Assembly (NCBI GenBank): GCA_002385265.1
Contig: DGDD01000127.1
Location: 1 to 15,843, forward strand
Length of the DNA: 15,843 nucleotides
From: Chitinophagaceae bacterium UBA3961
GTDB taxonomy: Bacteria > Bacteroidota > Bacteroidia > Chitinophagales > Chitinophagaceae
Reading direction: 5' to 3'
Each line of letters starts with the position of its first letter. The first letter of the stretch is position 1. Positions 6,901 through 13,470 of this stretch are shown piece after piece. Under the pieces are notes generated by a model, which was not told where the DNA came from, ran no database searches, and saw only the letters and a program-made list of their open reading frames with translations. Both the position numbers and the translations under genes were made by a program.

Positions 6901-9900
6901 CGTTACCCGTCTATTCGTTCCATAACGTTGTGGGAAATCAATTTGATAAGAATTACATTTCAAACTTGGAGATATACCCCATGCGGCAAAAACATCATCG
7001 ACAACCCTTTCAAAAGTCGAATCTGCTAAACTGCTATATGCAGGTGCTACAGTTGAAGATCCAAATGTATTGTAATTATCTGTTCCCCGTTGGCATACTA
7101 GAAGCATCCGATCAGTAATTTGCTGAACAATCTGATTCACTTGAGTGGGAGTGAAATTTGTATTCAATTGTTCACACTGCAAGAGTGTATTTCTCCAAAA
7201 ATCAATATAACTAGAGCATTTATCTTTCTGACTAACAATCTCTGAATTCAATGATGCGGGAAGTGCATCAGGATTGGTTGCTGTGAACCAATCTCCTTTT
7301 TGCTCAAGATCAAAAAGGTTCTGTGTATTATTGTAAAAATGTACAAAAAAACCGTTACCTCTAAGTGCAGCTTGATCAGCTAGCGGCCTATTTGTATTAA
7401 TGTGATTTAATAAAAAATTTAGACGTTCTTGAGTATAAAATAATTTAAACTGATCCCAAGCTTTTGCTTGTGCACTCGCAGTCAATACAACAATACCAGA
7501 ACCTGTATTAATGTTCGAATTTGTAGCAGTATACACTTTGGGCATATTAGTAAAGCAGGTATTTCTTGCCGAAGGATCATTCTTAATTGAGCAACCTAAG
7601 GCTTTACCATAAGCAATTTGCCACATACTGTACCCATTCTTCCAAGTTTGCCGTGCATAATTAGTAATTGTGGTTAATTCTCCTGAGGCAGCAATACCAT
7701 TAAAATAAGGATCAGTGGCAATTGGATCAAATCCAACTGCGATACTCAATAAACTATCATGATAATTAAAGGAACTCTTTAAAAAATCTTCCGCATACTT
7801 CAATTTGGGATACTCCGGATGATATTCCAATAATGACTGTGACCAATTCGCTTCAAAACTTGCGGCAAAATCTTCCTTTGTAAGTGTACTTAGCAATGTA
7901 CTATCGAATTTCAAGTTAACCTGCCCTTTATAGTCGTAATACTTAAAATCAACAGAACCATTGTTCTTAGGATATTTATAATAAGGTTTGCGGTTTGTGG
8001 GGGTTCCACCGCTAGCATAGAATATGTTATATTTCTGGGATATTGCAACATTAGCCGTATCATAAGCATATTGCCCAGCAAATGGCATCATATCAGATAA
8101 CATTTGCTCCCTGATTTGTCCAAGATAATCTGACCGATAAGGATTCAATAGCAGACACATATTGTAGTCTTGGACATAATTTTTCCTTAACTCTTCTTTC
8201 TGAGAAGCAGAATAACTTAGGGTATCTGAGTAACCATACTCAGCAAGTTTCTTAATTAAGTAAGCTTGAAAGTTAGCACCTAAATTCGAGATACATGAAG
8301 CACTTGTTAAATCTATCTTAGGAACAGCACAAGCACTCGAAATAGAATCTGAAGCAACAATTGAATCGGCAATTGATTGGTATGTAAAACATCTGCCATT
8401 GCCAATTGCAACATAATTATTCAAATAACTTGATAAAGTATCTTCATTAATAGCGAGGGTCTTTCTCACAATATAAGAACCTGGCTGTAAGGCAATATTA
8501 AAATTCAAATTAATGGAGTCTTTCCCAATACTTTTGTAAACATAGGCAGTATCATTACCGGTCTCTTCGAATATTCGAATCTCTAAATCGTATTTGATTG
8601 GGTAATTCAGCATTCCGCCACCACATTTAGGTAGACTTAAAGTGGTTTTACCAGAATTGTAGTTAAAATTATAACTTCCCAACGCAGGTACTAATAGAGT
8701 ACTAACAGACTCAATAGAATTGCCTTTTAATACATTAGAATTTGAATCAAGTAAATTAAATGCAATTGAGTTATCTCTAACTGAAGAATATCCTCCAGTA
8801 GGATTTACTGTCAAAGGTTGAAGATTTGAAGGACTTCCTCCAGCTAAAGCCGTAGCAATTGTTCTTCCATGCATGTCTACATAACTAACGCTCATTTGGC
8901 CATTGGCATCACGAACCATATTTTTAAAATAGTGCGACGCGGCTCCAACCTCTGTTCCAAACAAAGCATCAATCTCGTCTTGCATAACAGAACCATAGTA
9001 ATATCGAGTTTCATGCCCTGCTCCCATCCTTGAAGTGTCACCAACTCCGCTTTGACGCATAATTCTTCCAGTACCATCCGGCATATAACGTGTTACGGCA
9101 TATGCATAACCATTTGATTCAGGAATATTTTTATGCAATCCAATATTAGCAAGGGGATTGCTACTACTATAATAATTTCCGGCGCCACTCGTAGATGACA
9201 GTGCTTTTGTGTAATAATAATAATTGGTACTATCGTAATCAAAAAAATCAGTTAAATCACTAGCAATTGAACTCTGTCCAACAAAACTATTTAAGCCTTG
9301 ATAATACTTAATAACGTTTTGCATTGTTGGGGTAGGTAAAATCTGAACCGCCGGTCTGCCGGCGCCATCGTACAAAGTTTCAGCAACTACAGAAGTATTA
9401 GTAGAATTATCCTTAGTCACTGTTTGGCGTGGACGTAATGAGCCATCAAAATATTGCACTACCGTTTTGCGCTTTCCTTCTTCAGCAAATGTAGTCGTAG
9501 ATTGCCAATTCAGACTTGTTGCATGACCTGCATATGAAAAACTAGCAATATTGGACCAGGGACCATCACTTCGAGAACCGGAACGTAAGATATTAATCGC
9601 CCTTACTCTACTAAATAATACACCTCCTCCATCATATAACAAAGGAATTGAATATGTACTATCATTCCTTGAAATTGGCAAATCAATTCGAGTCGAATTC
9701 TCTTTAAAAGTACTCTCCAAAAAGCTACTACTTGAACTCAATAATGAGCTATCAACCCACATCCATTCTAGTTGAACTCCATTCCCATTGGTATTAGCCG
9801 GAATAGACCATTTCACTTTTACAGAATCAATCTCTAATGATGTAGGATTGTCTAATACTTGAAGACTCAAAATCTTGTTATCCCCAAGTTCATAACAACG

Positions 9901-11979
9901 AGAGACATCCATTAAATTTTCCAATCGCAATACTTGCTTAGAATCAAAAGACACTCCACCAACTGTCGTAGGCGCAGTTAGTGCCAAGAGGGTTACTTTC
10001 ACGTATTCGGCGTTCCGCAAATTCAAATAGTTACGTGCGCTGTATTTTTGAGTTCCATTTTTTGTATAACTTACCTGAAGTGTAGTTGTATCGATTGTTA
10101 TAATGTCAGTCGAAGTATGACCATATTCGACCTTCAACTTTGCAGCAGCAGAAAAATCGCCTGGTATAAACAAGTTCGTTTCCTCAATAACACTGAATGA
10201 AACAACGTTATTGATCAAATGCATCTTAGAGTTCGCCCCATCGTGTTCATAATTCCTAATACTGGTAGCACCGTTAACAAGTGGAATAATTTCAGAACTA
10301 GTATTATCAAAAATGGGATTACCCAAATTCTGCTCCACTTGACTAAGCGGCACAACATCAATTGTCACTTGACTTGAGTCAGAACCACAGGCATTACTCA
10401 TCTTATAGGTAATCACAGAAGAACCCAGATTCTTACCCGTCAAAACCCCATTCGAGTTAACAGTTAAAATATTAGTTAGACTACTCGTCCAAACACCCCC
10501 TAATGAAGTGCTTGTAAGTTGGTTAGTGTTTCCTATTACTACAAAAGAAGATCCGTTTAAAACAGGTGCAGTTGGAGTAGACAAAACAGTTAGTGACACT
10601 TGATTACTATTTGCCGATTTTCCATACGTAGAAGAAGCAATTGCATAGTAAGAACCGGCTACTCCGGTTGAATAACTTGCTCCAGTTGAAAGTAAGCCCC
10701 CCCCCGAATTAAACCATTGAATCGTGCCTGAACTGCCAGTAGCCGATAAAGTTGCTATCGCTCCATTACAGAGTAATGTGCTACTTGCACTCACAGTAGG
10801 GGCAACTGGAATATCTAATGACACGATATTTGAATTAGAAGAACTCCCGTTGCTTGTAACTACTACATAATATGAAGTTGTTACTGTAATTAATGGAGTT
10901 GTGTACGAACTTGCCGTATTCGATAGAACCTGATACGCTCCTCCATTGACTGAATAGTACCATGTATAAGAAAAAGTGCCATTACCTCCACTTGCAGCAC
11001 AATTCAAGGTATTATACGACCCATTTCCACTAAGTGTGGTGTTAGTTACAGACAAACTTCCTACAGGAGCAGATTGCACAGTCACTACCGCAGTATTGGA
11101 TGTAACAGTGTTTCCATTACTTGTAACATTTAATCTAAACGATGTAGTACTCGTCAAGATCCCTGGGGAATAATTGGCTGTAGTTGCAACATTAACCCAA
11201 GAACTACCATTGTATTGCTGCCACTGATAACTATATACTCCACTACCGCCGGAAACTGTCGAAACGATTTGAGAGGCACTGCTCCCACTTGAAATAGTTT
11301 GACTAGAAGGAGAAACTGCAACAGTGAGGGCAGGATAAACATTAACAAAAGCAGTAGATGAAAACTTCGACCCACCAGAAATTGACTCAGTAGCCAGTCT
11401 TTTATAGTACATACTGGCTGATAATGCACTGGGCTGACAATTTAAACCAGTTGCCCCACTAATGGTAGAAAAACTAATATTGTCACTTGAGGAATACCAT
11501 TGATATGTATAATTGCTAGATAATCCACCAGTTGCCGCAGGCGCCGTTAATTGACTAGGTGAAGTATTATAATTTATATTTTGACTTGAAGGGCTTACTA
11601 TTTTCCCATCAACAGCATCGTAACCTGTTATAGTAATTGTTTTGGATCCAAGACTACAAGTGAATTGAATCGATGCAGATGATGAAGTAATTGTAATATT
11701 CTGTTTGCAATTAAAGAGCACACTACTAGATACAGAGCCAGAGAACGTCGAACTTCCTGTTGAAGTAATATAGCCTCCAGATATAGTGTAAGAGTAAGTT
11801 CCCGAATATGAATAGTATTGATTTCCGTTATAAGAAGGAATATAGGTGTTAGAAACACCTTTTTCAACGGTAGTTGGTCCAGTTAGGTTTAATTGGGACA
11901 TCCCAATATTGTATAATAATACACAACAAATAGTCAACAACCATCTATTCTTAACAGATATCAATAGCAAATTTTTCAT
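3010..11979 (-). CDS. Giant RHS/YD-repeat polymorphic toxin with C-terminal GH-E nuclease
   Basis: This 2989-aa secreted toxin starts at the ATG at 11979, which places a signal peptide (MKNLLLISVKNRW, a hydrophobic core, then NIGMSQ) at the N-terminus; a TTG five codons upstream is less likely. Rough architecture: Ig-like repeats 120-470 (repeated PSSQ.I and YTYQW or YSYQWQQ motifs); a BIG2-like domain 473-543; a beta-rich region; a DUF6443-like RHS entry near 825 (QYFDGSLRPRQTV, ETLYDGAGRPA); a Cys-rich insert of about 900 residues, 1050-1950; YD repeats 1955-2635 (YYYDQAGNLIKTVPP, FWYDALGRLVVSQ); and the core end RYGFNGKE...SVDPL, closing near 2692. The tip has a Q/P-rich linker and a basic nuclease with IDIGHKPG (His near 2937), DPDLYQLE and SNQSHKYE, matching the GH-E HNH/ENDO VII family, which cuts DNA in target cells. 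Ig repeats may bind surfaces, and the YD shell would encapsulate the tip. The next gene is its immunity protein. Confidence 0.93.
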   Translation of the reverse strand: MKNLLLISVKNRWLLTICCVLLYNIGMSQLNLTGPTTVEKGVSNTYIPSYNGNQYYSYSGTYSYTISGGYITSTGSSTFSGSVSSSVLFNCKQNITITSSSASIQFTCSLGSKTITITGYDAVDGKIVSPSSQNINYNTSPSQLTAPAATGGLSSNYTYQWYSSSDNISFSTISGATGLNCQPSALSASMYYKRLATESISGGSKFSSTAFVNVYPALTVAVSPSSQTISSGSSASQIVSTVSGGSGVYSYQWQQYNGSSWVNVATTANYSPGILTSTTSFRLNVTSNGNTVTSNTAVVTVQSAPVGSLSVTNTTLSGNGSYNTLNCAASGGNGTFSYTWYYSVNGGAYQVLSNTASSYTTPLITVTTSYYVVVTSNGSSSNSNIVSLDIPVAPTVSASSTLLCNGAIATLSATGSSGTIQWFNSGGGLLSTGASYSTGVAGSYYAIASSTYGKSANSNQVSLTVLSTPTAPVLNGSSFVVIGNTNQLTSTSLGGVWTSSLTNILTVNSNGVLTGKNLGSSVITYKMSNACGSDSSQVTIDVVPLSQVEQNLGNPIFDNTSSEIIPLVNGATSIRNYEHDGANSKMHLINNVVSFSVIEETNLFIPGDFSAAAKLKVEYGHTSTDIITIDTTTLQVSYTKNGTQKYSARNYLNLRNAEYVKVTLLALTAPTTVGGVSFDSKQVLRLENLMDVSRCYELGDNKILSLQVLDNPTSLEIDSVKVKWSIPANTNGNGVQLEWMWVDSSLLSSSSSFLESTFKENSTRIDLPISRNDSTYSIPLLYDGGGVLFSRVRAINILRSGSRSDGPWSNIASFSYAGHATSLNWQSTTTFAEEGKRKTVVQYFDGSLRPRQTVTKDNSTNTSVVAETLYDGAGRPAVQILPTPTMQNVIKYYQGLNSFVGQSSIASDLTDFFDYDSTNYYYYTKALSSTSGAGNYYSSSNPLANIGLHKNIPESNGYAYAVTRYMPDGTGRIMRQSGVGDTSRMGAGHETRYYYGSVMQDEIDALFGTEVGAASHYFKNMVRDANGQMSVSYVDMHGRTIATALAGGSPSNLQPLTVNPTGGYSSVRDNSIAFNLLDSNSNVLKGNSIESVSTLLVPALGSYNFNYNSGKTTLSLPKCGGGMLNYPIKYDLEIRIFEETGNDTAYVYKSIGKDSINLNFNIALQPGSYIVRKTLAINEDTLSSYLNNYVAIGNGRCFTYQSIADSIVASDSISSACAVPKIDLTSASCISNLGANFQAYLIKKLAEYGYSDTLSYSASQKEELRKNYVQDYNMCLLLNPYRSDYLGQIREQMLSDMMPFAGQYAYDTANVAISQKYNIFYASGGTPTNRKPYYKYPKNNGSVDFKYYDYKGQVNLKFDSTLLSTLTKEDFAASFEANWSQSLLEYHPEYPKLKYAEDFLKSSFNYHDSLLSIAVGFDPIATDPYFNGIAASGELTTITNYARQTWKNGYSMWQIAYGKALGCSIKNDPSARNTCFTNMPKVYTATNSNINTGSGIVVLTASAQAKAWDQFKLFYTQERLNFLLNHINTNRPLADQAALRGNGFFVHFYNNTQNLFDLEQKGDWFTATNPDALPASLNSEIVSQKDKCSSYIDFWRNTLLQCEQLNTNFTPTQVNQIVQQITDRMLLVCQRGTDNYNTFGSSTVAPAYSSLADSTFERVVDDVFAAWGISPSLKCNSYQIDFPQRYGTNRRVTNTVAMSIDSCNCGEFRDLKLLMKSDVSPYSDTTSLSGINAYLTFKGKDTISLYLYQKLQLCGNYYINSCPNPPNCNVSYSIMLDTAVSIPYFLECGYYKSADTCVSCETLGSLQGAFYAKFQHWPNFKSIDISDEQAAYNDLFAKYIKFKTGLDLTWPELARKANSGGCPIGDTALNVSFGIGAKFPKICLDNTPAAYIGSSFDSVDACGNVKSLALSAASVLFESRYDNLLNGVKSLLQQKALSAIEKFVVTDTLKEYHYTLYYYDQAGNLIKTVPPKGVNPIYRRTFLDSVRSARANNTYLVPIHTLVTRYSYNSLNQVVLQKSPDGGMSEFWYDALGRLVVSQNAKQKATGKIYSYTQYDYLGRIVEVGQLTNTSDLSDLISKDTTQLALWQNAATSKRSQITRTTYDFASPTLSKFIVQQRNLRNRVSYVEVSDTVTLIGGVYIPAVTNATIYTYDVHGNVDTLVQDFGSSAVVSNVMNRANSYNRFKKIAYNYDLVSGKVNMVTYQPNYYDSSLAKWVTPVDQYMHRYKYDAENRLTDVYTGRDSVMLFLFPERDASYTYYKHGPLGRAEMGKLRVQGLDYVYTLQGWVKAVNPVKSGSFTNGTDSSETFPVSQDVFGYSLNYYQNDYKAIGFTPATGSIISKLGSNASSLFNGNIAAMSVNIPVLGGGAKVYNYKYDQLNRIVSMDLFDGLAIGNSGYSLSQQQAYKERVSYDPNGNILRYVRNGPSTGLAMDSLIYGYTAGSNRLHKVVDSITHANAYSDIKPGQADNNYKYDEIGNLISDNSEGITSVSWNVYGKITQIVKSTGTIKYTYDASGNRVMKITPSDTTVYVRDASGNVMAVYTATGTLSLAEMHLYGSSRLGMVTKQTVSDVILAVGGDFGDIKKRTFTRGEKLFELSNHLGNVLVTITDRRQQVSAGGSTVDSYLADINTANDYYPFGMLMPNRSYTAGTQFRYGFNGKENDNDVKGTGNQQDYGMRIYDTRIGKFLSVDPLFEQYPWYTPYQFAGNSPICNTDIDGEEEKWYLLTVDAKTGKTQLTLIKEEKEVSILWGLFTYKHDFVVTHVQFNNQNYTFNLEGHEPGSPFIQKMFDEFVEDPEGAIERYPNCLTSDEQEFREFATQTGAVVAFGAIGTYKSFGKVKSVTTPKSQQQSEPEPQAQVQQAKPAGQQKVATNVKTSSNSESTTKVNTGVTDPVKNRVKLRKSTIEKIKENQPRNSKGQMIDPNTKKTLKKDQIDIGHKPGQEWRKRQQMHRRRNSTRKEVIEAENDPDLYQLEDRKSNQSHKYEQKKTL
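3905..4072 (-). repeat. Inverted repeat arm B (RHS core end)
   Basis: This is the partner of the arm at 1-168, inside the large RHS gene, coding for FGMLMPNRSY through SVDPL. Encoded differences from the other arm are Thr for Ser in SYTAG(T/S)QF and Thr for Pro in IYD(T/P)RIG. The pair encloses both toxin tips, both immunity genes and the XRE/DUF4291 pair. Confidence 0.93.
10697..10705 (-). repeat. Nine-G homopolymer in the coding strand of the RHS gene
   Basis: The plus strand has nine consecutive C bases, read as G9 in the RHS gene, encoding SGGG in the Ig-like region near residue 425. In this AT-rich DNA it is the longest G/C run I see in the window. Gain or loss of one base would stop production of the remaining 2500 or so residues, including the toxin. 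Confidence 0.9.
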
Positions 11980-12033
11980 ATATCTTATTGACAAATTTAA
12001 AATCTAAGTTTCGTAATAACTCTAGCACTTTGG

Positions 12034-12651
12034 TTACTCCGTAATTCGAATAAGCATAGCAATATTAGATGTACCGAATGTTTTTGATTTGACTTCAAGA
12101 GCATTCCGCCTCAGATAAATTGTGCTATTCACAGCGCGAGCATCAAAAAGTAAATCCTGCCCTTGTCCATTTTGAATATTCGTCCAAACTACACCATCAA
12201 ATGATTGTTGCCATTGATAAGTAAAAACAGGATCACAATGTGCCCCTTTGGCTTCAGAGCAATGAAACAAATAAGTAGTTTTGTCTTTCTGAATCGTCTG
12301 TTGAATATCATTATCCAATACATAGCCAGGATCTAAATTTTCGGCAACAAATATCAGCTTCCGAACTGTGTCCGAATTACTTAATACTTTTATTAATCCG
12401 ACTCCAATACTATCCCATGTTACTTTAATCAATGTCGACTTAGAAATAGACAACATGTGTATATTAGAGGAATCGAAATGCCCACCAACAATACTAATTT
12501 GATACGATGCACTGTCATTCGCATCAGTCTGTAAGAAATAATAAAACTCTTTACCTTTGATAGCACAGTCATCCCCTTTAACTACGACCTGTGCAGCTAT
12601 TTCAAAGGAGAAAGAGACCAAAAGACTTAATATTATCAGAACAATCTTCAT
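12034..12651 (-). CDS. Secreted Ig-like-domain protein of the RHS operon
   Basis: This protein of about 205 aa has a clear signal peptide (MKIVLIILSLLVSFSFEIAAQ) when started at the ATG at 12651. I prefer that start because it lies one base after the stop of the preceding gene; an upstream in-frame start at 12681 would put charged residues before the signal. The mature protein is beta-rich. Its C-terminal part (FTYQWQQSFDGVVWTNI, then YLRRNALEVKSK.....TSNIAMLI) has the same pattern as one Ig-like repeat of the RHS N-terminus (YTYQWYSSSDN, YYKRLATES, FSSTAFVNV), so the two proteins share a module. It precedes the RHS gene by 54 bases with no visible terminator. It is probably exported to the periplasm or surface and may help assemble or anchor the RHS protein; this role is inferred from context. 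I recognise no named family. Confidence 0.75.
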   Translation of the reverse strand: MKIVLIILSLLVSFSFEIAAQVVVKGDDCAIKGKEFYYFLQTDANDSASYQISIVGGHFDSSNIHMLSISKSTLIKVTWDSIGVGLIKVLSNSDTVRKLIFVAENLDPGYVLDNDIQQTIQKDKTTYLFHCSEAKGAHCDPVFTYQWQQSFDGVVWTNIQNGQGQDLLFDARAVNSTIYLRRNALEVKSKTFGTSNIAMLIRITE

Positions 12652-12652
12652 T

Positions 12653-13465
12653 TTAAAACATTTTTTCATCCAATAGAACATAATCTTTGTATTTTTCGGT
12701 TAATGCCATCTTCCCCATATTATTAAAGATCACATCAGAAATTTCAATTCCCTTCATTTTACCAAAATCAGTTTCTAATAACTTCCATACAAACCGCTCC
12801 TCCTTCCTAAAATAAAACAGGCCTTCTTTTAAAATATAGTCCTCCCCTTCCCTGAGTTCAACTATAACTGAATTTGGCACATCATCTTTAGACTGAGGAA
12901 CTGCCGAACGTCGAATTACTTCTACTTCAACCTTCTCTTTGGTCTCTGGATTCAACAAATAGTGCAATTCAACTATCGGAAGACCAAAACTACCCTTCGA
13001 CTTACTTGCAAGTAAAATATCGGAATACCCTTTAATATTATTTGAGTTAACAGAAAGATCATAGGTTTTCAAAATTGTATTAATCAATGAATCTTTATTC
13101 AATCCTCGAATTACAGCGAATGGACTACTTTCCTCAAAGCCTGCTTCTTTATAAAATACAGAGACAGACTTTGTTTTATGATTAATACTTAACACAAGAG
13201 AGTCATTCTCAATTTGAAAATTTATACTATCCCCAAAACCATAACCACCAGCAAAAAATGAATAAGTCAATCTCCTATTTTCAAGTGTATCAACCGACCT
13301 TGTTATCTTCACTATCTGATGAACTTGATATGATAAAGATTTTCCGGAACTTGAAACAACATTGATCACATTTTCTAACGCTCCTGCACGCTCTCTGTTT
13401 CTTCTCTTTTGAGCATTCGAATGAATTACAATTATCATAAACAGTAAAATAAATAGTACTCGCAT
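12653..13465 (-). CDS. Hypothetical secreted protein of the RHS operon
   Basis: This 270-aa protein begins with a signal peptide (MRVLFILLFMIIVIHSNAQ) followed by a basic KRRNRER stretch. I recognise no domain. The mature part looks mixed alpha/beta, with alternating hydrophobic strands such as DSINFQIENDSLVLSINHK and IVELHYLLNPETKEKVEVEV, and no obvious catalytic motif, Cys pairs or membrane segment. The ATG at 13465 lies five bases after the stop of the upstream gene, and its own stop lies one base before the ATG of the next signal-peptide protein. It therefore looks like a middle member of the same operon, with a probable periplasmic or outer-membrane role connected with the RHS toxin. Function unknown. 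There is no sign of truncation. Confidence 0.72.
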   Translation of the reverse strand: MRVLFILLFMIIVIHSNAQKRRNRERAGALENVINVVSSSGKSLSYQVHQIVKITRSVDTLENRRLTYSFFAGGYGFGDSINFQIENDSLVLSINHKTKSVSVFYKEAGFEESSPFAVIRGLNKDSLINTILKTYDLSVNSNNIKGYSDILLASKSKGSFGLPIVELHYLLNPETKEKVEVEVIRRSAVPQSKDDVPNSVIVELREGEDYILKEGLFYFRKEERFVWKLLETDFGKMKGIEISDVIFNNMGKMALTEKYKDYVLLDEKMF

Positions 13466-13470
13466 GTTAT

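Noticed and set aside
11154..11867. Minus-strand open frames of 79 and 91 codons inside the RHS N-terminal region.
   Set aside because: They are alternative frames of the Ig-like repeats, with leucine-rich low-complexity translations and no start context.
11000..11950. Repeated Ser/Thr-rich segments considered as a DNA tandem repeat array.
   Set aside because: The repetition is at the protein level (Ig-like domains) and I see no long repeated nucleotide unit.
11980..11994. Upstream TTG start for the RHS gene (five codons earlier).
   Set aside because: The ATG at 11979 gives a cleaner signal peptide; TTG starts are rarer and nothing favours this one.
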